Shown piece after piece: positions 28,289-37,290 of a stretch of DNA of 64,000 bases (positions within the stretch are counted from its first letter, which is position 1; each line of letters starts with the position of its first letter). The notes under the pieces are model-generated. The model was given only the letters and a program-made list of their open reading frames with translations. It made no database searches and was not told the origin of the DNA. The translations under genes and the position numbers were made by a program. The stretch spans positions 62,001 through 126,000 of the forward strand of contig NZ_JABXIN010000011.1 of assembly GCF_013373065.1 (NCBI RefSeq), read 5' to 3'. This stretch comes from Algoriphagus sp. GTDB lineage: Bacteria; Bacteroidota; Bacteroidia; Cytophagales; Cyclobacteriaceae.

Positions 28289-29156
28289 TGAAATCAGCTG
28301 CTTTATAAGCAGGGTTAGGGTAGGTATAAAACCCTTCTCCTGATTTTTCACCTAATTTCCCTGCGTCTAGATACTCTTTCAATAAAGCTGCAAATGCTTG
28401 TGAAGCTGAGTCCTTTCGGGTTTTGGTGACGTGCCAGGCCGTATCCAGTCCGATGGAATCTAAGATCCCGAAGGGTCCCATCGGCATGTGAAAGTTGACC
28501 ATCCAAGAACGATCAATATCCTCGACGCTGCCTACTTCCCCGGTCAAAAGTTTTCCTGCTGCTCCAATCAATGCCAATAACATGGTATTGAAAATATATC
28601 CAGGATTCTCTTTTTTAACCAATACAGGTACTTGATTGAGTGATCTTCCTAATTGCTCTAAAATGGGAATTAAAGCGGGATCAGTTTCAGGATTGGGCAT
28701 GATATCTACTACCCTCGAATAAAAAACATCATGAAAATGAAAGGCGCAGAATTTTTTTGGTCTTCCGGACTCTTCTGCAAACATCGAGGGAAGTAAGTAG
28801 GAGGTATTGGTGGTGAAAATAGTTTTTTCAGGGGCTATTTCACTAATTTGCTTCCATACTTTCTTTTTTAATTCCACATCTTCGGTGACACTTTCATTGA
28901 CAAAATCCGCATCTTGGATAGCCTTTTTCGGATCTGTGGTAAAATAAATCCTTGCTAGAATTTTCTCCTGAGGTTCTTTCAGAAGTTGCCCTTTTTCGAG
29001 TTGATGAAGGATTTTCTTCATCGTTTTGAAACCGAAATCAAGCGCCTTTTCCTGAATATCATAAACGGAAACCTGGTAACCTGAAATAGCCGCTTGAAGT
29101 GCAACTCGGGAGCCGAGGGTTCCTGAACCCAAAATGCATATCTTGTGAATGTTCAT
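28281..29156 (-). CDS. 3-hydroxyacyl-CoA dehydrogenase (NAD)
   Basis: 291 residues. Oxidises (S)-3-hydroxyacyl-CoA to 3-oxoacyl-CoA in beta-oxidation. N-terminal NAD fold ICILGSGTLGSRVALQAAISGYQVSVYDI, the catalytic His/Glu region FCAFHFHDVFYSRVVDIMP, and the C-terminal helical substrate domain (MGPFGILDSIGLDTAWH, GEKSGEGFYTYP). Compared with HBD the motif is altered to GxGTLG. It is the last gene of the - strand module, 2 bases after the kinase-like gene, and thus likely co-transcribed with it. Confidence 0.9.
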   Translation of the reverse strand: MNIHKICILGSGTLGSRVALQAAISGYQVSVYDIQEKALDFGFKTMKKILHQLEKGQLLKEPQEKILARIYFTTDPKKAIQDADFVNESVTEDVELKKKVWKQISEIAPEKTIFTTNTSYLLPSMFAEESGRPKKFCAFHFHDVFYSRVVDIMPNPETDPALIPILEQLGRSLNQVPVLVKKENPGYIFNTMLLALIGAAGKLLTGEVGSVEDIDRSWMVNFHMPMGPFGILDSIGLDTAWHVTKTRKDSASQAFAALLKEYLDAGKLGEKSGEGFYTYPNPAYKAADFIK

Positions 29157-29158
29157 AC

Positions 29159-30187
29159 TTAAATTTTTTCAGATAGAATACTTTTTTCAGCTTTCATCGC
29201 TGCTGCTTTCACAACTTCAATCAAGGCCCCAAATTTGGGATCATTGGTCTGCCCCAATTTGAATCGTTTGTAAATCTGTTGCGCAATTACAGCTACCTTG
29301 AAAAGCCCAAAAACATAGTAAAACAAGATGTTTTGGAGATCAAGATTGGAATGTTTTGAATAATATTCAATCACCTCCTGCCTTGTAAAATTTCCTGGTA
29401 GGTGAGTCAGATTGAACATTTTCAGAATTTCGGGATCGTCTGCTTGTGCCCAGTAGGCTAAACTGGTGCCCAAGTCCATTAAGGGATCTCCAACTGTGGC
29501 CATTTCCCAATCCAATACTGCTTTGATTTCAGCTAAATCATCTGATTTCAAAACAAGGTTATCATACTTGAAATCATTGTGAATGAAGCCCTTGTTTTCT
29601 TTTGCCGGAATATTTTCCAATAGCCATTTCGCTGATTTTTCCATTGCTGGAATCTGATCCGTTTGAGCCCGTTGATACCGCTCTGTCCATCCGGAGACTT
29701 GCCGTTGAACATATCCCTCTGGTTTTCCCAAAAGTCCCAAGCCTGATTTTTCTAAATCCAACTGATGGAGCTCCAGTAAACAGTCAATTGATCTTTTGGA
29801 TAACAATTGAAAGGTTTCTCCTGTGGGAATGATGCCGGAAGAAGGGAGTCGGTTTCGAAGGATGGTTCCTTCTACAAATTCCATGATAAAAAAAGGCGCA
29901 CCTAGAATATCGTCTTCTTTATAAAAAAGTATTGGCTTAGGGGACTTTGTATAGGAGGCTCGTCGAAGTGCTTCCAATACTTTGCTTTCTCTCCCCATAT
30001 CGTGTGCAGTACTTATTTTATATCCGAAAGGAGGTCTTCGAAGAGCAAATTTCTCAGATGGCGTTTTAATGAGATAGGTAAGATTTGAAAAACCTCCTGA
30101 TAGAGGGCGGATTTCAATCTCCTGAGAATCTAGATCTAACTTATTTCCCAGAAAGGACTTTAATAGTTCAAAATCAATTTCCTTCAT
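29159..30187 (-). CDS. APH-fold phosphotransferase, ACAD10/11 N-domain/LvaA-like acyl kinase
   Basis: 342 residues. The aminoglycoside-phosphotransferase-like catalytic loop is intact: His203-Asn-Asp205-Phe-Lys-Tyr-Asp-Asn210 (HNDFKYDN), with Asp226-Trp-Glu (LDWEMATVGDPLMDLG) as the DFG-like metal site, and an N-lobe GGFSNLTYL with RRPPFG. In human ACAD10/11 and in Pseudomonas LvaA, kinases with this exact 'DWE.aT.GDPL.DL' block phosphorylate 4-hydroxyacyl-CoA. The ACAD gene upstream overlaps it by 4 bases. Antibiotic resistance is much less likely in this context. Confidence 0.85.
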   Translation of the reverse strand: MKEIDFELLKSFLGNKLDLDSQEIEIRPLSGGFSNLTYLIKTPSEKFALRRPPFGYKISTAHDMGRESKVLEALRRASYTKSPKPILFYKEDDILGAPFFIMEFVEGTILRNRLPSSGIIPTGETFQLLSKRSIDCLLELHQLDLEKSGLGLLGKPEGYVQRQVSGWTERYQRAQTDQIPAMEKSAKWLLENIPAKENKGFIHNDFKYDNLVLKSDDLAEIKAVLDWEMATVGDPLMDLGTSLAYWAQADDPEILKMFNLTHLPGNFTRQEVIEYYSKHSNLDLQNILFYYVFGLFKVAVIAQQIYKRFKLGQTNDPKFGALIEVVKAAAMKAEKSILSEKI

Positions 30188-31392
30188 GATCTTGAAAAGT
30201 TTTTCAGAATAGATTTGGCTAGGGAGGCTTTGTGAACCTCGTCCGGTCCATCATAGATTCGTGCTCCACGTTCGTGTCTATACCAAAAGGATAAGAGAGT
30301 ATCATCGGTTACCCCCAAAGCTCCATGTACTTGAATGGCTCGATCAATGACTTTCATCAAGACATCCGCAACAAAAAACTTGATTGTGGAAATTTCTTCT
30401 TTGACGGCTTTGGAACCATGAATTTGCATTCGTGAGGCGACATCCAAGACCATCAAACGACTAGCATTGATTTCTGCTCGGCTTTCTGCAATCCAATTTT
30501 GAACACTCTGCTTTTCTGCTAAAGGTTTTCCAGGGTAAAGTTCTCGACTAATGGCTCGTTTGCACATCAATTGGAAGACGCGTTCACAGATTCCAATCCA
30601 CCGCATACAATGATGAATACGTCCTGGACCTAAACGTTCCTGGGCTAGTGCAAACCCTTGTCCTTCTTCTCCAATCAAATGATCCCTGGGAACCCTGCAA
30701 TTAGTGAATCTAACTTCAGCATGCGATAGGTAATCTTCGCCTTCTTCTCCCATGATGGGGATATTTCGAATCAGTGAGAATCCGGGATTATCCAGTGGTA
30801 CCAATATCATACTAGCTCGCTTGTAAGGAGACTCAGCTTCTGGATTGGTAACCGCCATTACAATTGTGAAGGTAGCTCCATCTGCAGCAGTGGTAAACCA
30901 TTTATGGCCGTTAATGACGTATTCATCTCCCTCTAGTTTTGCAGTCGTACTTAGGATCACTGGATTGCTTCCTGCATTGTCGGGTTCTGTCATCGCAAAG
31001 CAACTTCGGATTTTACCTTCTTGGAGAGGTTTTAGAAATTTTTCCTTTTGCCATTCAGAACCGAATAGTTCAAGTAGTTCCATGTTCCCGATATCCGGAG
31101 CCTGACAGTTAAAAACGTAGTGGCCAATCGGACTTTGTCCAAGGATTTCAGACACTTTGGCAAAATCTTCCAAGCTAAGACCCAAACCTCCAGATTCCTT
31201 AGATAGGTGAGGTCCAAAAAGTCCAAGTTCTTTTGCTTTTATTCGTAATCCTTGGAGTGTAGGAAGGTGTTTTCGAAAAGGGCCTTGTACAACCTTAAGG
31301 TCTATTGGGAAAAGTTCTTGCTCAACGAATCCTCTGTATTTTTCAAGAAGATCCTCTAGATTTTGTTTTGGTAAATTTTGAGAATGACTCAT
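30184..31392 (-). CDS. Acyl-CoA dehydrogenase, ACAD10/11-type
   Basis: 402 residues. FAD acyl-CoA dehydrogenase fold with SCFAMTEPDNAGSNP and GHKWFTTAADGATF flavin/substrate segments and C-terminal RAIQVHGALGV. Instead of the usual catalytic YEGT it reads IYDGPDEVH with Asp381, the pattern I know from ACAD10/11 and LvaC, which act on 4-phosphohydroxyacyl-CoA. Together with the downstream kinase it mirrors the two halves of ACAD11 as separate genes. The overlap ATGA at 30184-30187 shows translational coupling; the SDR gene lies 5 bases upstream. Confidence 0.9.
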   Translation of the reverse strand: MSHSQNLPKQNLEDLLEKYRGFVEQELFPIDLKVVQGPFRKHLPTLQGLRIKAKELGLFGPHLSKESGGLGLSLEDFAKVSEILGQSPIGHYVFNCQAPDIGNMELLELFGSEWQKEKFLKPLQEGKIRSCFAMTEPDNAGSNPVILSTTAKLEGDEYVINGHKWFTTAADGATFTIVMAVTNPEAESPYKRASMILVPLDNPGFSLIRNIPIMGEEGEDYLSHAEVRFTNCRVPRDHLIGEEGQGFALAQERLGPGRIHHCMRWIGICERVFQLMCKRAISRELYPGKPLAEKQSVQNWIAESRAEINASRLMVLDVASRMQIHGSKAVKEEISTIKFFVADVLMKVIDRAIQVHGALGVTDDTLLSFWYRHERGARIYDGPDEVHKASLAKSILKNFSRS

Positions 31393-31397
31393 TGTTA

Positions 31398-32165
31398 TTA
31401 AATCGTAAATCCTCCATCAGCTGTAAATACTGCCCCTGTGGTATAGCTCGAAGCATTAGTTGCTAGAAAAAGGGCCATGGCCCCAATTTCTTCTGAAGTA
31501 CCCGCCCGTTTAATGGATAATTGCTGCAAAACCATGTTCATGATTTTATCATTACTCCAAAGCGCTTCGGAAAATTTGGTTTGGATTAAACCTGGGCAGA
31601 TGGCATTTACTCGAATTCCAGCACTTCCCCATTCTTTGGCGTAAACCTTGGTGAGGGAAATTAAGGCCGCTTTACTTACGGAATAAATTCCCAAACCGGC
31701 TTCCGGAGAAATCCCTCCTATAGAACTAATGTTGATAACGGATGCATTCGATGATTTTCGAAGATGAGGATAGCAAAGCCTGGATAATTCAAATGGGGCT
31801 TTGACATTTACATCCATTATTTTATCAAAAGCTTCCAAACTTGTTTCATGAACAGGTCCAAAAACCGGGTTGGAAGCTGCGTTATTCACAAGAATATCTA
31901 TTTGCCCATATTTCTCAATCGTTTGGTCAACCAGGTTAGGAAGTTCTTCCATATTTCCGACATTACATGCGATTCCTGTCGCTTCGTACCCCTTGGATTT
32001 GAGTTGATTGGCCATTTCATCCAAGGTATCTTGCTTCCTGCTACTGATGACAACTTTAGCTCCTGCGGCAGCAAATATTTCGGCAATGCTAAACCCGATT
32101 CCTTTGCTGGCTCCTGTGATGAGCGCTACCTTGCCATCAAGGGAAAAAATCCTATATAAATCCAT
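31398..32165 (-). CDS. Short-chain dehydrogenase/reductase (SDR)
   Basis: 255 residues. Classical SDR: cofactor loop TGASKGIG at residues 17-24, NNAAS at 94-98, catalytic Ser in INISSIGG, and Tyr161-x3-Lys165 (YSVSK). The C-terminus is SYTTGAVFTADGGF. It would oxidise or reduce a hydroxyacyl substrate with NAD(P); as the first gene of the four-gene unit it may supply or remove the 3-/4-hydroxy group. LvaD in the levulinate operon is also an SDR. The substrate remains open (3-oxoacyl reductase is possible). Confidence 0.9.
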   Translation of the reverse strand: MDLYRIFSLDGKVALITGASKGIGFSIAEIFAAAGAKVVISSRKQDTLDEMANQLKSKGYEATGIACNVGNMEELPNLVDQTIEKYGQIDILVNNAASNPVFGPVHETSLEAFDKIMDVNVKAPFELSRLCYPHLRKSSNASVINISSIGGISPEAGLGIYSVSKAALISLTKVYAKEWGSAGIRVNAICPGLIQTKFSEALWSNDKIMNMVLQQLSIKRAGTSEEIGAMALFLATNASSYTTGAVFTADGGFTI

Positions 32166-32274
32166 AAATCCTTCTTTGTTTTTCTTTTCAAGATATAAAA
32201 AAAATGACCTCTAGTAAGGCCAGTAGCCGAATATATCCCTAGTTTTATTGAAAATAAATCCTTACCTGAATTAT

Positions 32275-33243
32275 ATGAAAGAGATCATTTTTGAAAAAAC
32301 CGGAAAGCCATTGGAGGTTCTTGAATTACGTGAATCTGAAATCCCTACACCCAAAGAAAATGAAGTTTTGATTCGTGTAACTGCCCGAAATATCAATCCT
32401 TCAGATTTGATGTTTATTCAAGGGATGTACGGTATTACGCCCAAGCTTCCTAGTAGTGCAGGTTTTGAAGGATCTGGGATCATTGAAAAAGGGGACGTAT
32501 CGGGAAGATTTGCTAAGGGGATGCGTGTCATGTTTACAGCGATTGGCACTTGGAGGGAGTACGTTGCTGTTCCTGCAGGAGGGGTCATTCCTGTTCCCCA
32601 AAATATGCCTGATGAAATTGCATGTCAGGCCTTTGTAAATCCAATGACAGCCTATGGAATGTTAGAAAAATCCGGGCTTCAAGAAAATGATTGGCTTCTC
32701 ATTACAGCAGGAGCTTCTGCTTTTGGAAAGTTTGCCCTACAACTTGCAAAAGAAAAGGGAATAAAGGTCGCAGCTACTGTGCGTCATGATGACCAAAAAG
32801 CTCTTTTGGAAAGTCTTGGGGCAGATTTGGTGATTAATTCTGAAAAAGAAAAAATTCAAAAACTGATTCCCGAGCTGACAGGAGGAGGGGTTCATGTTGT
32901 TTTTGATGCAGTTTCAGGTCTGTTGGGAGCTAAGGCATTAAGTTGCCTTCGAACCAATGGGAAAATGATGGTTTTTGGTGCATTGAGTTTGGAAAATATG
33001 CCAGTTAATAGTGGTTTGCTGATTTTTAAAAACCTTACCCTAGAAGGATTTTGGCTTAGTACTTGGATTGATAGCTTGGATCATAAGGCCCGAATCGAAG
33101 CTTTTGGAAAGGTCTTTCATTTTCTAGTTAGTGAGAGTTCTCAAGTAGACATTGCGGGAAAGTATCCTCTAGAGGAATTTAAAAAAGCGATTGAAGCCTA
33201 TGAAACACCTGGGCGAAATGGCAAAATTTTATTGATGAGTTAA
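32275..33243 (+). CDS. Zinc-free MDR family NAD(P)H oxidoreductase (quinone or trans-2-enoyl reductase-like)
   Basis: 322 residues from the ATG at 32275; a TTG at 32248 precedes it but adds nothing. GroES-like N-terminus (EVLIRVTARNINPSDLMFIQG, PSSAGFEGSGIIEKG) and Rossmann part LLITAGASAFGKFALQLAKEKGIKVAATVR with the typical GA.aFG loop, then AVSGLLGAKALSCL. The structural-zinc cysteines are missing, as in quinone reductases and mitochondrial-type enoyl-CoA/ACP reductases. Divergent from the SDR module, so it may share its 109-base promoter region. Confidence 0.85.
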   Translation: MKEIIFEKTGKPLEVLELRESEIPTPKENEVLIRVTARNINPSDLMFIQGMYGITPKLPSSAGFEGSGIIEKGDVSGRFAKGMRVMFTAIGTWREYVAVPAGGVIPVPQNMPDEIACQAFVNPMTAYGMLEKSGLQENDWLLITAGASAFGKFALQLAKEKGIKVAATVRHDDQKALLESLGADLVINSEKEKIQKLIPELTGGGVHVVFDAVSGLLGAKALSCLRTNGKMMVFGALSLENMPVNSGLLIFKNLTLEGFWLSTWIDSLDHKARIEAFGKVFHFLVSESSQVDIAGKYPLEEFKKAIEAYETPGRNGKILLMS

Positions 33244-33327
33244 TTTCTGGGAATTTCCCATGCTTTGCCAGCCATATTAGCCATCTTTGTAGCCTGAAAT
33301 CAATTTTCGATATTAAAAGAAGTACGA

Positions 33328-33750
33328 ATGAATTGGGAAAAGCTGGACCAAGAATTAACTGAGATTGTAGAGAAACGGATCCAACTTGCGGAAATGGATT
33401 ATAGTCATGAAGATTATGACGATCTAGAAGAAGAACTTCATGATTTGGAGGATGATTTCAATGCTGATTATGAGGAGGTTTTGGAAAATGAATTGGAAAA
33501 AATCTATAGCTTCTTGAAATCGGATACGGACATCTTACTTCCTACCGCATATATCGCAAATAATTACAGGCCTCTTCAAGCAGATGCTAAAGGAATCGTG
33601 AGCTATGAAGTGGTGGGGCATGAAGGTGTACCCATTGAATCCGATCAGTTTGATAGGCAGGATGTGCGACTTGTTCTGATTCCTAATCCTGCTCGTTTTG
33701 TAATGTTAATCAATGGACGTCCTCTGAAAGACCTTTGGAGAAGTAGATAA
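33328..33750 (+). CDS. Small acidic protein, unknown function
   Basis: 140 residues with no signal peptide. The first half is a highly acidic helix-turn-helix-like coiled coil (DYSHEDYDDLEEELHDLEDDFNADYEEVLENELEKI), the second half is globular with YIANNYRP, GIVSYEVVGHEGVPIE and LVLIPNPARFVMLINGRPLKDLW. I do not recognise the family. Cytosolic; monocistronic between the MDR gene and a strong bidirectional terminator. Confidence 0.8.
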   Translation: MNWEKLDQELTEIVEKRIQLAEMDYSHEDYDDLEEELHDLEDDFNADYEEVLENELEKIYSFLKSDTDILLPTAYIANNYRPLQADAKGIVSYEVVGHEGVPIESDQFDRQDVRLVLIPNPARFVMLINGRPLKDLWRSR

Positions 33751-33752
33751 TC

Positions 33753-33790
33753 AAAACAGCCCGATTGAATTTTCAATCGGGCTGTTTTTT
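33753..33790. terminator. Bidirectional Rho-independent terminator
   Basis: 17-bp perfect stem AAAACAGCCCGATTGAA/TTCAATCGGGCTGTTTT with a 2-base loop, flanked by A and T runs. It sits between convergent genes (33750 and 33797), so it can terminate both. Confidence 0.92.
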
Positions 33791-33796
33791 TATGCT

Positions 33797-34963
33797 CTAA
33801 TTTTCTTCTTGAAGAATTAGAATCCTGCTTTTCGCATGCTCATTTTCAGGGTTCAGTTCCAATGATCTTTTATAGCCCAAGATGGCGTTTGTAGTATCTT
33901 CTACTGCTTCATAAGCTTCTCCAAGGCTGTCAAAGGCATTAAATGATCCCGGAAAATTTTGAGTATTGAGCAAGAAAAAATCCAATCCCTTCATTTTCTC
34001 ATTCTCATCATTACTCCGGATAAAGGCATATCCGACTTGATTTACCAAAGTCTCAGGTGGATTAACTTTATATCCGAGCCGATCCGAAATTCCTTGAAAA
34101 TGTCCGTTGAGCTGATCGATGGTTTTTATTTCTCTAAAGGAAATTCCATATCCTTCATAAATAGTCGTAATTCCCTGTAAAAAAGCGATAGGAGGGACCG
34201 ATGCATGACTTTCATTTTCAAAATAGTCTAAGCGAGCCCGTAGTGTTCCCTCATAGAGCCGATTTAAGGATTCATAAAACCGAACATGTCTGTCACGATT
34301 TGTAAGGTTTTGTTTTCCCCAGTTTGCTGTTGCAAAATAGATATAGCGTTGAAAAGTTTGGGGAGAAATACTTTCTAATTTTTGATCCATGGTTTGGGCA
34401 TCCCAGGTACCAAAACTCGGGTCTATTGCTAAAAATGAATTGAATAACGTGTTTTCTTTTAAATATGCGTGTGTAGCCAAAAGTCCACCCAATGAGTGTC
34501 CATATAATATTCGATAAGGTTCAGTTCTATACTTTTTATCGATCTCGGGAATTAATTCTTTCTCTAAAAAAGAAAGAAAACGATCACCTCCGCCTGTATT
34601 ATTTTCTCTTACGGTGATAATTTTATCGGGTGTAAAATCCCTTCTACGATCCACATTTTGAATTCCTACGACAATCATCTCGGGAATCTTCAAGCTCCGG
34701 TTGCGATCTGCGCTGTGATATTGGACCATTCCCGCGATGAAGTTGAAATGAATATTTCCGTCTAGGAGTATCAACACCGGGTAAGTTTTATAATCAGATG
34801 CATTATTAGAATAGGATTCCGGTAAACTCACCCAATATGTCCGCTCTTCATTCAAGACCTCTGAATAGATATTGTGTTTTTCCCCAATTACGATCTCTTC
34901 TTGACTATAAGCCAGAAAGCTTAATTGAGCTAAAAAAATTAAAGTCAGGAAATATTTTCTCAT
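33797..34963 (-). CDS. Secreted alpha/beta-hydrolase (esterase D-like) with TPR tail
   Basis: 388 residues with a signal peptide ending LAYSQ. Esterase-fold core: LLDGNIHFNF, VVGIQNVDRRRDFTP, and nucleophile Ser157 in LYGHSLGG; ASVPP with HAS supplies the likely catalytic His (NESHASV). Residues ~310-388 form TPR-like helices (AFDSLGEAYEAVEDTTNAILGYKRSLELNPEN). It resembles the enterochelin-esterase/esterase D group of Bacteroidota secreted enzymes, but the substrate is unknown. Single gene. Confidence 0.88.
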   Translation of the reverse strand: MRKYFLTLIFLAQLSFLAYSQEEIVIGEKHNIYSEVLNEERTYWVSLPESYSNNASDYKTYPVLILLDGNIHFNFIAGMVQYHSADRNRSLKIPEMIVVGIQNVDRRRDFTPDKIITVRENNTGGGDRFLSFLEKELIPEIDKKYRTEPYRILYGHSLGGLLATHAYLKENTLFNSFLAIDPSFGTWDAQTMDQKLESISPQTFQRYIYFATANWGKQNLTNRDRHVRFYESLNRLYEGTLRARLDYFENESHASVPPIAFLQGITTIYEGYGISFREIKTIDQLNGHFQGISDRLGYKVNPPETLVNQVGYAFIRSNDENEKMKGLDFFLLNTQNFPGSFNAFDSLGEAYEAVEDTTNAILGYKRSLELNPENEHAKSRILILQEEN

Positions 34964-35108
34964 GATAGTTGGGGTGAATAATTGATGGGTTTAATCTACT
35001 TTAATATCAAAAGAAGATTAATTTAAAATTTAGTTAAGCAATATTAAAAGAATTCATTTACTCACCAGTTTTGGTAAATGCAATAACTCTTTAGTGTCTA
35101 GAATTTTT

Positions 35109-36083
35109 TTATCTAAAACCTAGATTTTCTCGAACTCGGTCAAGGATTTTATCTCCTTCAACTTTAGCTTTTGCTTCTCCTTCTGCCAGTTTTGCTTCGA
35201 TTTCTTTGGGATGACTCATAAAAAAGTCAAAAGCAGCCCTTTCTTTTTGAAATTTCTGAAGGATCAATTCAAACAATTCTTTCTTGGCGTGCCCATAACC
35301 ATAATTTCCACCAAGATAGTTTTGTCTCATTTGAGAAATTTGGTCCGGATTAGCCAAAAGGCTGAAAATCTGGAATACAGTACACGTATCAGGATCCTTG
35401 GGTTCTTCGAGGGGAGTGCTATCTGTTATGATTTGATTGATATTTTTCTTCAGTTGTTTTTCAGGTAGAAAAATGTCAATCGTATTTTGATAGGACTTAC
35501 TCATTTTCTGTCCATCGGTGCCAGGAATCGTTTTCACTGCTTCCGCTATTCGAGCTTCTGGCAAGGTGAAAATTTCTTCTTCTACAATCCGGTTGAATGC
35601 TGCGGCAATGTCTCTGGTCATTTCCAAGTGCTGCATTTGATCTTTCCCCACTGGTACCAAATCAGCCGAATAAAGGAGGATATCAGCTGCCATTAATACG
35701 GGATAAGTAAATAATCCAGCATTGACATCTGCCAAACGATCAGCTTTATCCTTAAAGCTATGGGCATTAGCAAGCATAGGAAATGGTGTAAAACAATTCA
35801 AATACCAAGTCAATTCGGTGACTTCTGGTCTCCGGGATTGTCGGTAAAAAACTGTTTTATTGATATCTAAACCAAAAGCCAACCAAGCAGCAGCCACAGC
35901 AAGGGTATTTTGCTTTCGAAGTTCCCCATCTTTAGTCGATGTTAAGGAATGAAAGTCTGCAATAAAAATGAAGGATTCCTCAGCATTTTGTGCTGCTAAT
36001 TCAATAGCGGGTATTATAGCACCCAAAATATTACCCAAATGTGGTCTTCCACTACTTTGAATTCCTGTCAGTACTCTTGCCAT
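35109..36083 (-). CDS. trpS: Tryptophan--tRNA ligase
   Basis: 324 residues. Charges tRNA-Trp. Class I signatures: PHLGN at 14-18 (HIGH-like), KMSKS at 193-197, with GKDQMQHLEMTRDIA and the TrpRS block NAGLFTYPVLMAADILLY. Length typical. Divergent from the DUF1573 gene with a 70-base gap. Confidence 0.97.
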   Translation of the reverse strand: MARVLTGIQSSGRPHLGNILGAIIPAIELAAQNAEESFIFIADFHSLTSTKDGELRKQNTLAVAAAWLAFGLDINKTVFYRQSRRPEVTELTWYLNCFTPFPMLANAHSFKDKADRLADVNAGLFTYPVLMAADILLYSADLVPVGKDQMQHLEMTRDIAAAFNRIVEEEIFTLPEARIAEAVKTIPGTDGQKMSKSYQNTIDIFLPEKQLKKNINQIITDSTPLEEPKDPDTCTVFQIFSLLANPDQISQMRQNYLGGNYGYGHAKKELFELILQKFQKERAAFDFFMSHPKEIEAKLAEGEAKAKVEGDKILDRVRENLGFR

Positions 36084-36153
36084 TGGTTTAATTTTGGCGC
36101 AAAATACGTAAAAGAGCCTATAAATCGTTTGGATTTATACGTTATTTGCCCTT

Positions 36154-37245
36154 ATGAAACGAATTCCTGTTGTATTGATTTTTCTGATTTTACTGGTGTT
36201 TTCTATCCAACCTCTTGCTGCTCAGGAGACTATCCCGTCACGACTGGTTTGGAAAGTGAATAAAGTAGACCTAGGTACTATTTTAGAGGAAGAGGGTGAC
36301 CAATTAGCTGTTTTTGAATTCACACATTCTTTGGATTCTGGGGTATGGATAGAAAAGGTTTGGACGGATTGTGGCTGCACCACGGCTGAATATTCTCGGG
36401 ATACCCTTGTGGCAGGGGAATCGGGGATGCTTCAAGTTGTTTTCGATCCTACTTCTGCTGTTGGAGATTTTTCTCGTATGGTAGTGGTAAAGGGAAATCT
36501 TCAAGGAATGCAGGACACACTTTTTATTGAAGGGAAATCCATTCCTTTGCCTACCAACCCTGTGATCGATTACCCATTTGTAAATGGGAGTATTGGCTTT
36601 CGATTGGAAAAAATCAATATGGGTGATGTATTTACCAATGAACCTAGCAAGCGAACCATAGAGTTTTTTAATTTTTCAGAATCAATCTTGTATGCTGATA
36701 GTTTGGAATATATCGGACCAGCCTATATACGGGTTCGTCAAGTTGAAGATTCCATTTTGAACGCAAAACGTGGCTTGTTGGAAATAAGCTATTTAGGTTC
36801 TGGAAAGGATGATTTAGGTTTTTTTGAAGACCCCATCCAACTGAAATGGTCTGATTCTTTGTGGGTGAATGCGGAGGTGATTGCCAATGTTTTTGAGTTT
36901 TATCCTAACCTTTCAAAAGACAAATTAGGGTTAGTCCCTTCTCTTAGAATTTCTCCTACAGAAATCGACTTAAAAGAAATAAGTGCTGATCAAATTCAAG
37001 AGGTGAGTTATACTTTTACCAATCGAGGAAGAGAGGTCTTAGAGATCAAAAAAGTTCAGGGAAATTGTGAATGCTTAACATTAACCCTTCCCAAGAAAGA
37101 GCTTGGTCCGGGTGAAAGTATGGATCTAATCGTACAATTTGATCCTTCGGGAAGACAAGGAATTGATCAGCGGAATATTTACATTTTCTCAAATGATCCA
37201 CTGAATTCAATTCAGTCGGTCATCCTTAAATCTCGTATCAAATAA
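36154..37245 (+). CDS. DUF1573 domain-containing exported protein
   Basis: 363 residues with a signal peptide ending PLAAQ. Two DUF1573-like Ig-fold repeats: residues ~28-125 (FEFTHSLDS..., TDCGCTTAEYSRDTLVAGESG, VVFDPTSAVGDF) and ~265-360 (SYTFTNRGREVLEIKKVQGNCECLTLTLP, LGPGESMDLIVQFDPSGRQG), each with the CxC dyad. A related but degenerate block sits between (FNFSESILYADSLEYIGPA). Periplasmic or surface beta-sandwich of unknown role, common in Bacteroidota. Confidence 0.9.
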   Translation: MKRIPVVLIFLILLVFSIQPLAAQETIPSRLVWKVNKVDLGTILEEEGDQLAVFEFTHSLDSGVWIEKVWTDCGCTTAEYSRDTLVAGESGMLQVVFDPTSAVGDFSRMVVVKGNLQGMQDTLFIEGKSIPLPTNPVIDYPFVNGSIGFRLEKINMGDVFTNEPSKRTIEFFNFSESILYADSLEYIGPAYIRVRQVEDSILNAKRGLLEISYLGSGKDDLGFFEDPIQLKWSDSLWVNAEVIANVFEFYPNLSKDKLGLVPSLRISPTEIDLKEISADQIQEVSYTFTNRGREVLEIKKVQGNCECLTLTLPKKELGPGESMDLIVQFDPSGRQGIDQRNIYIFSNDPLNSIQSVILKSRIK

Positions 37246-37290
37246 TTTTGCATTTTTAGGTTTTGTTATTTTATTGATAACTAGCCAATT

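Noticed and set aside
29159-30187. Reading the APH-fold protein as an aminoglycoside resistance gene
   Set aside because: Its neighbours are acyl-CoA enzymes and the motif layout matches ACAD10/11 and LvaA kinases better than resistance enzymes.
32248-32274. Upstream TTG starts (also at 2052, 2797, 8452, 52122, 57478, 57994)
   Set aside because: In each case a nearby ATG gives a better supported start (signal peptide, usual length or overlap with a preceding stop).
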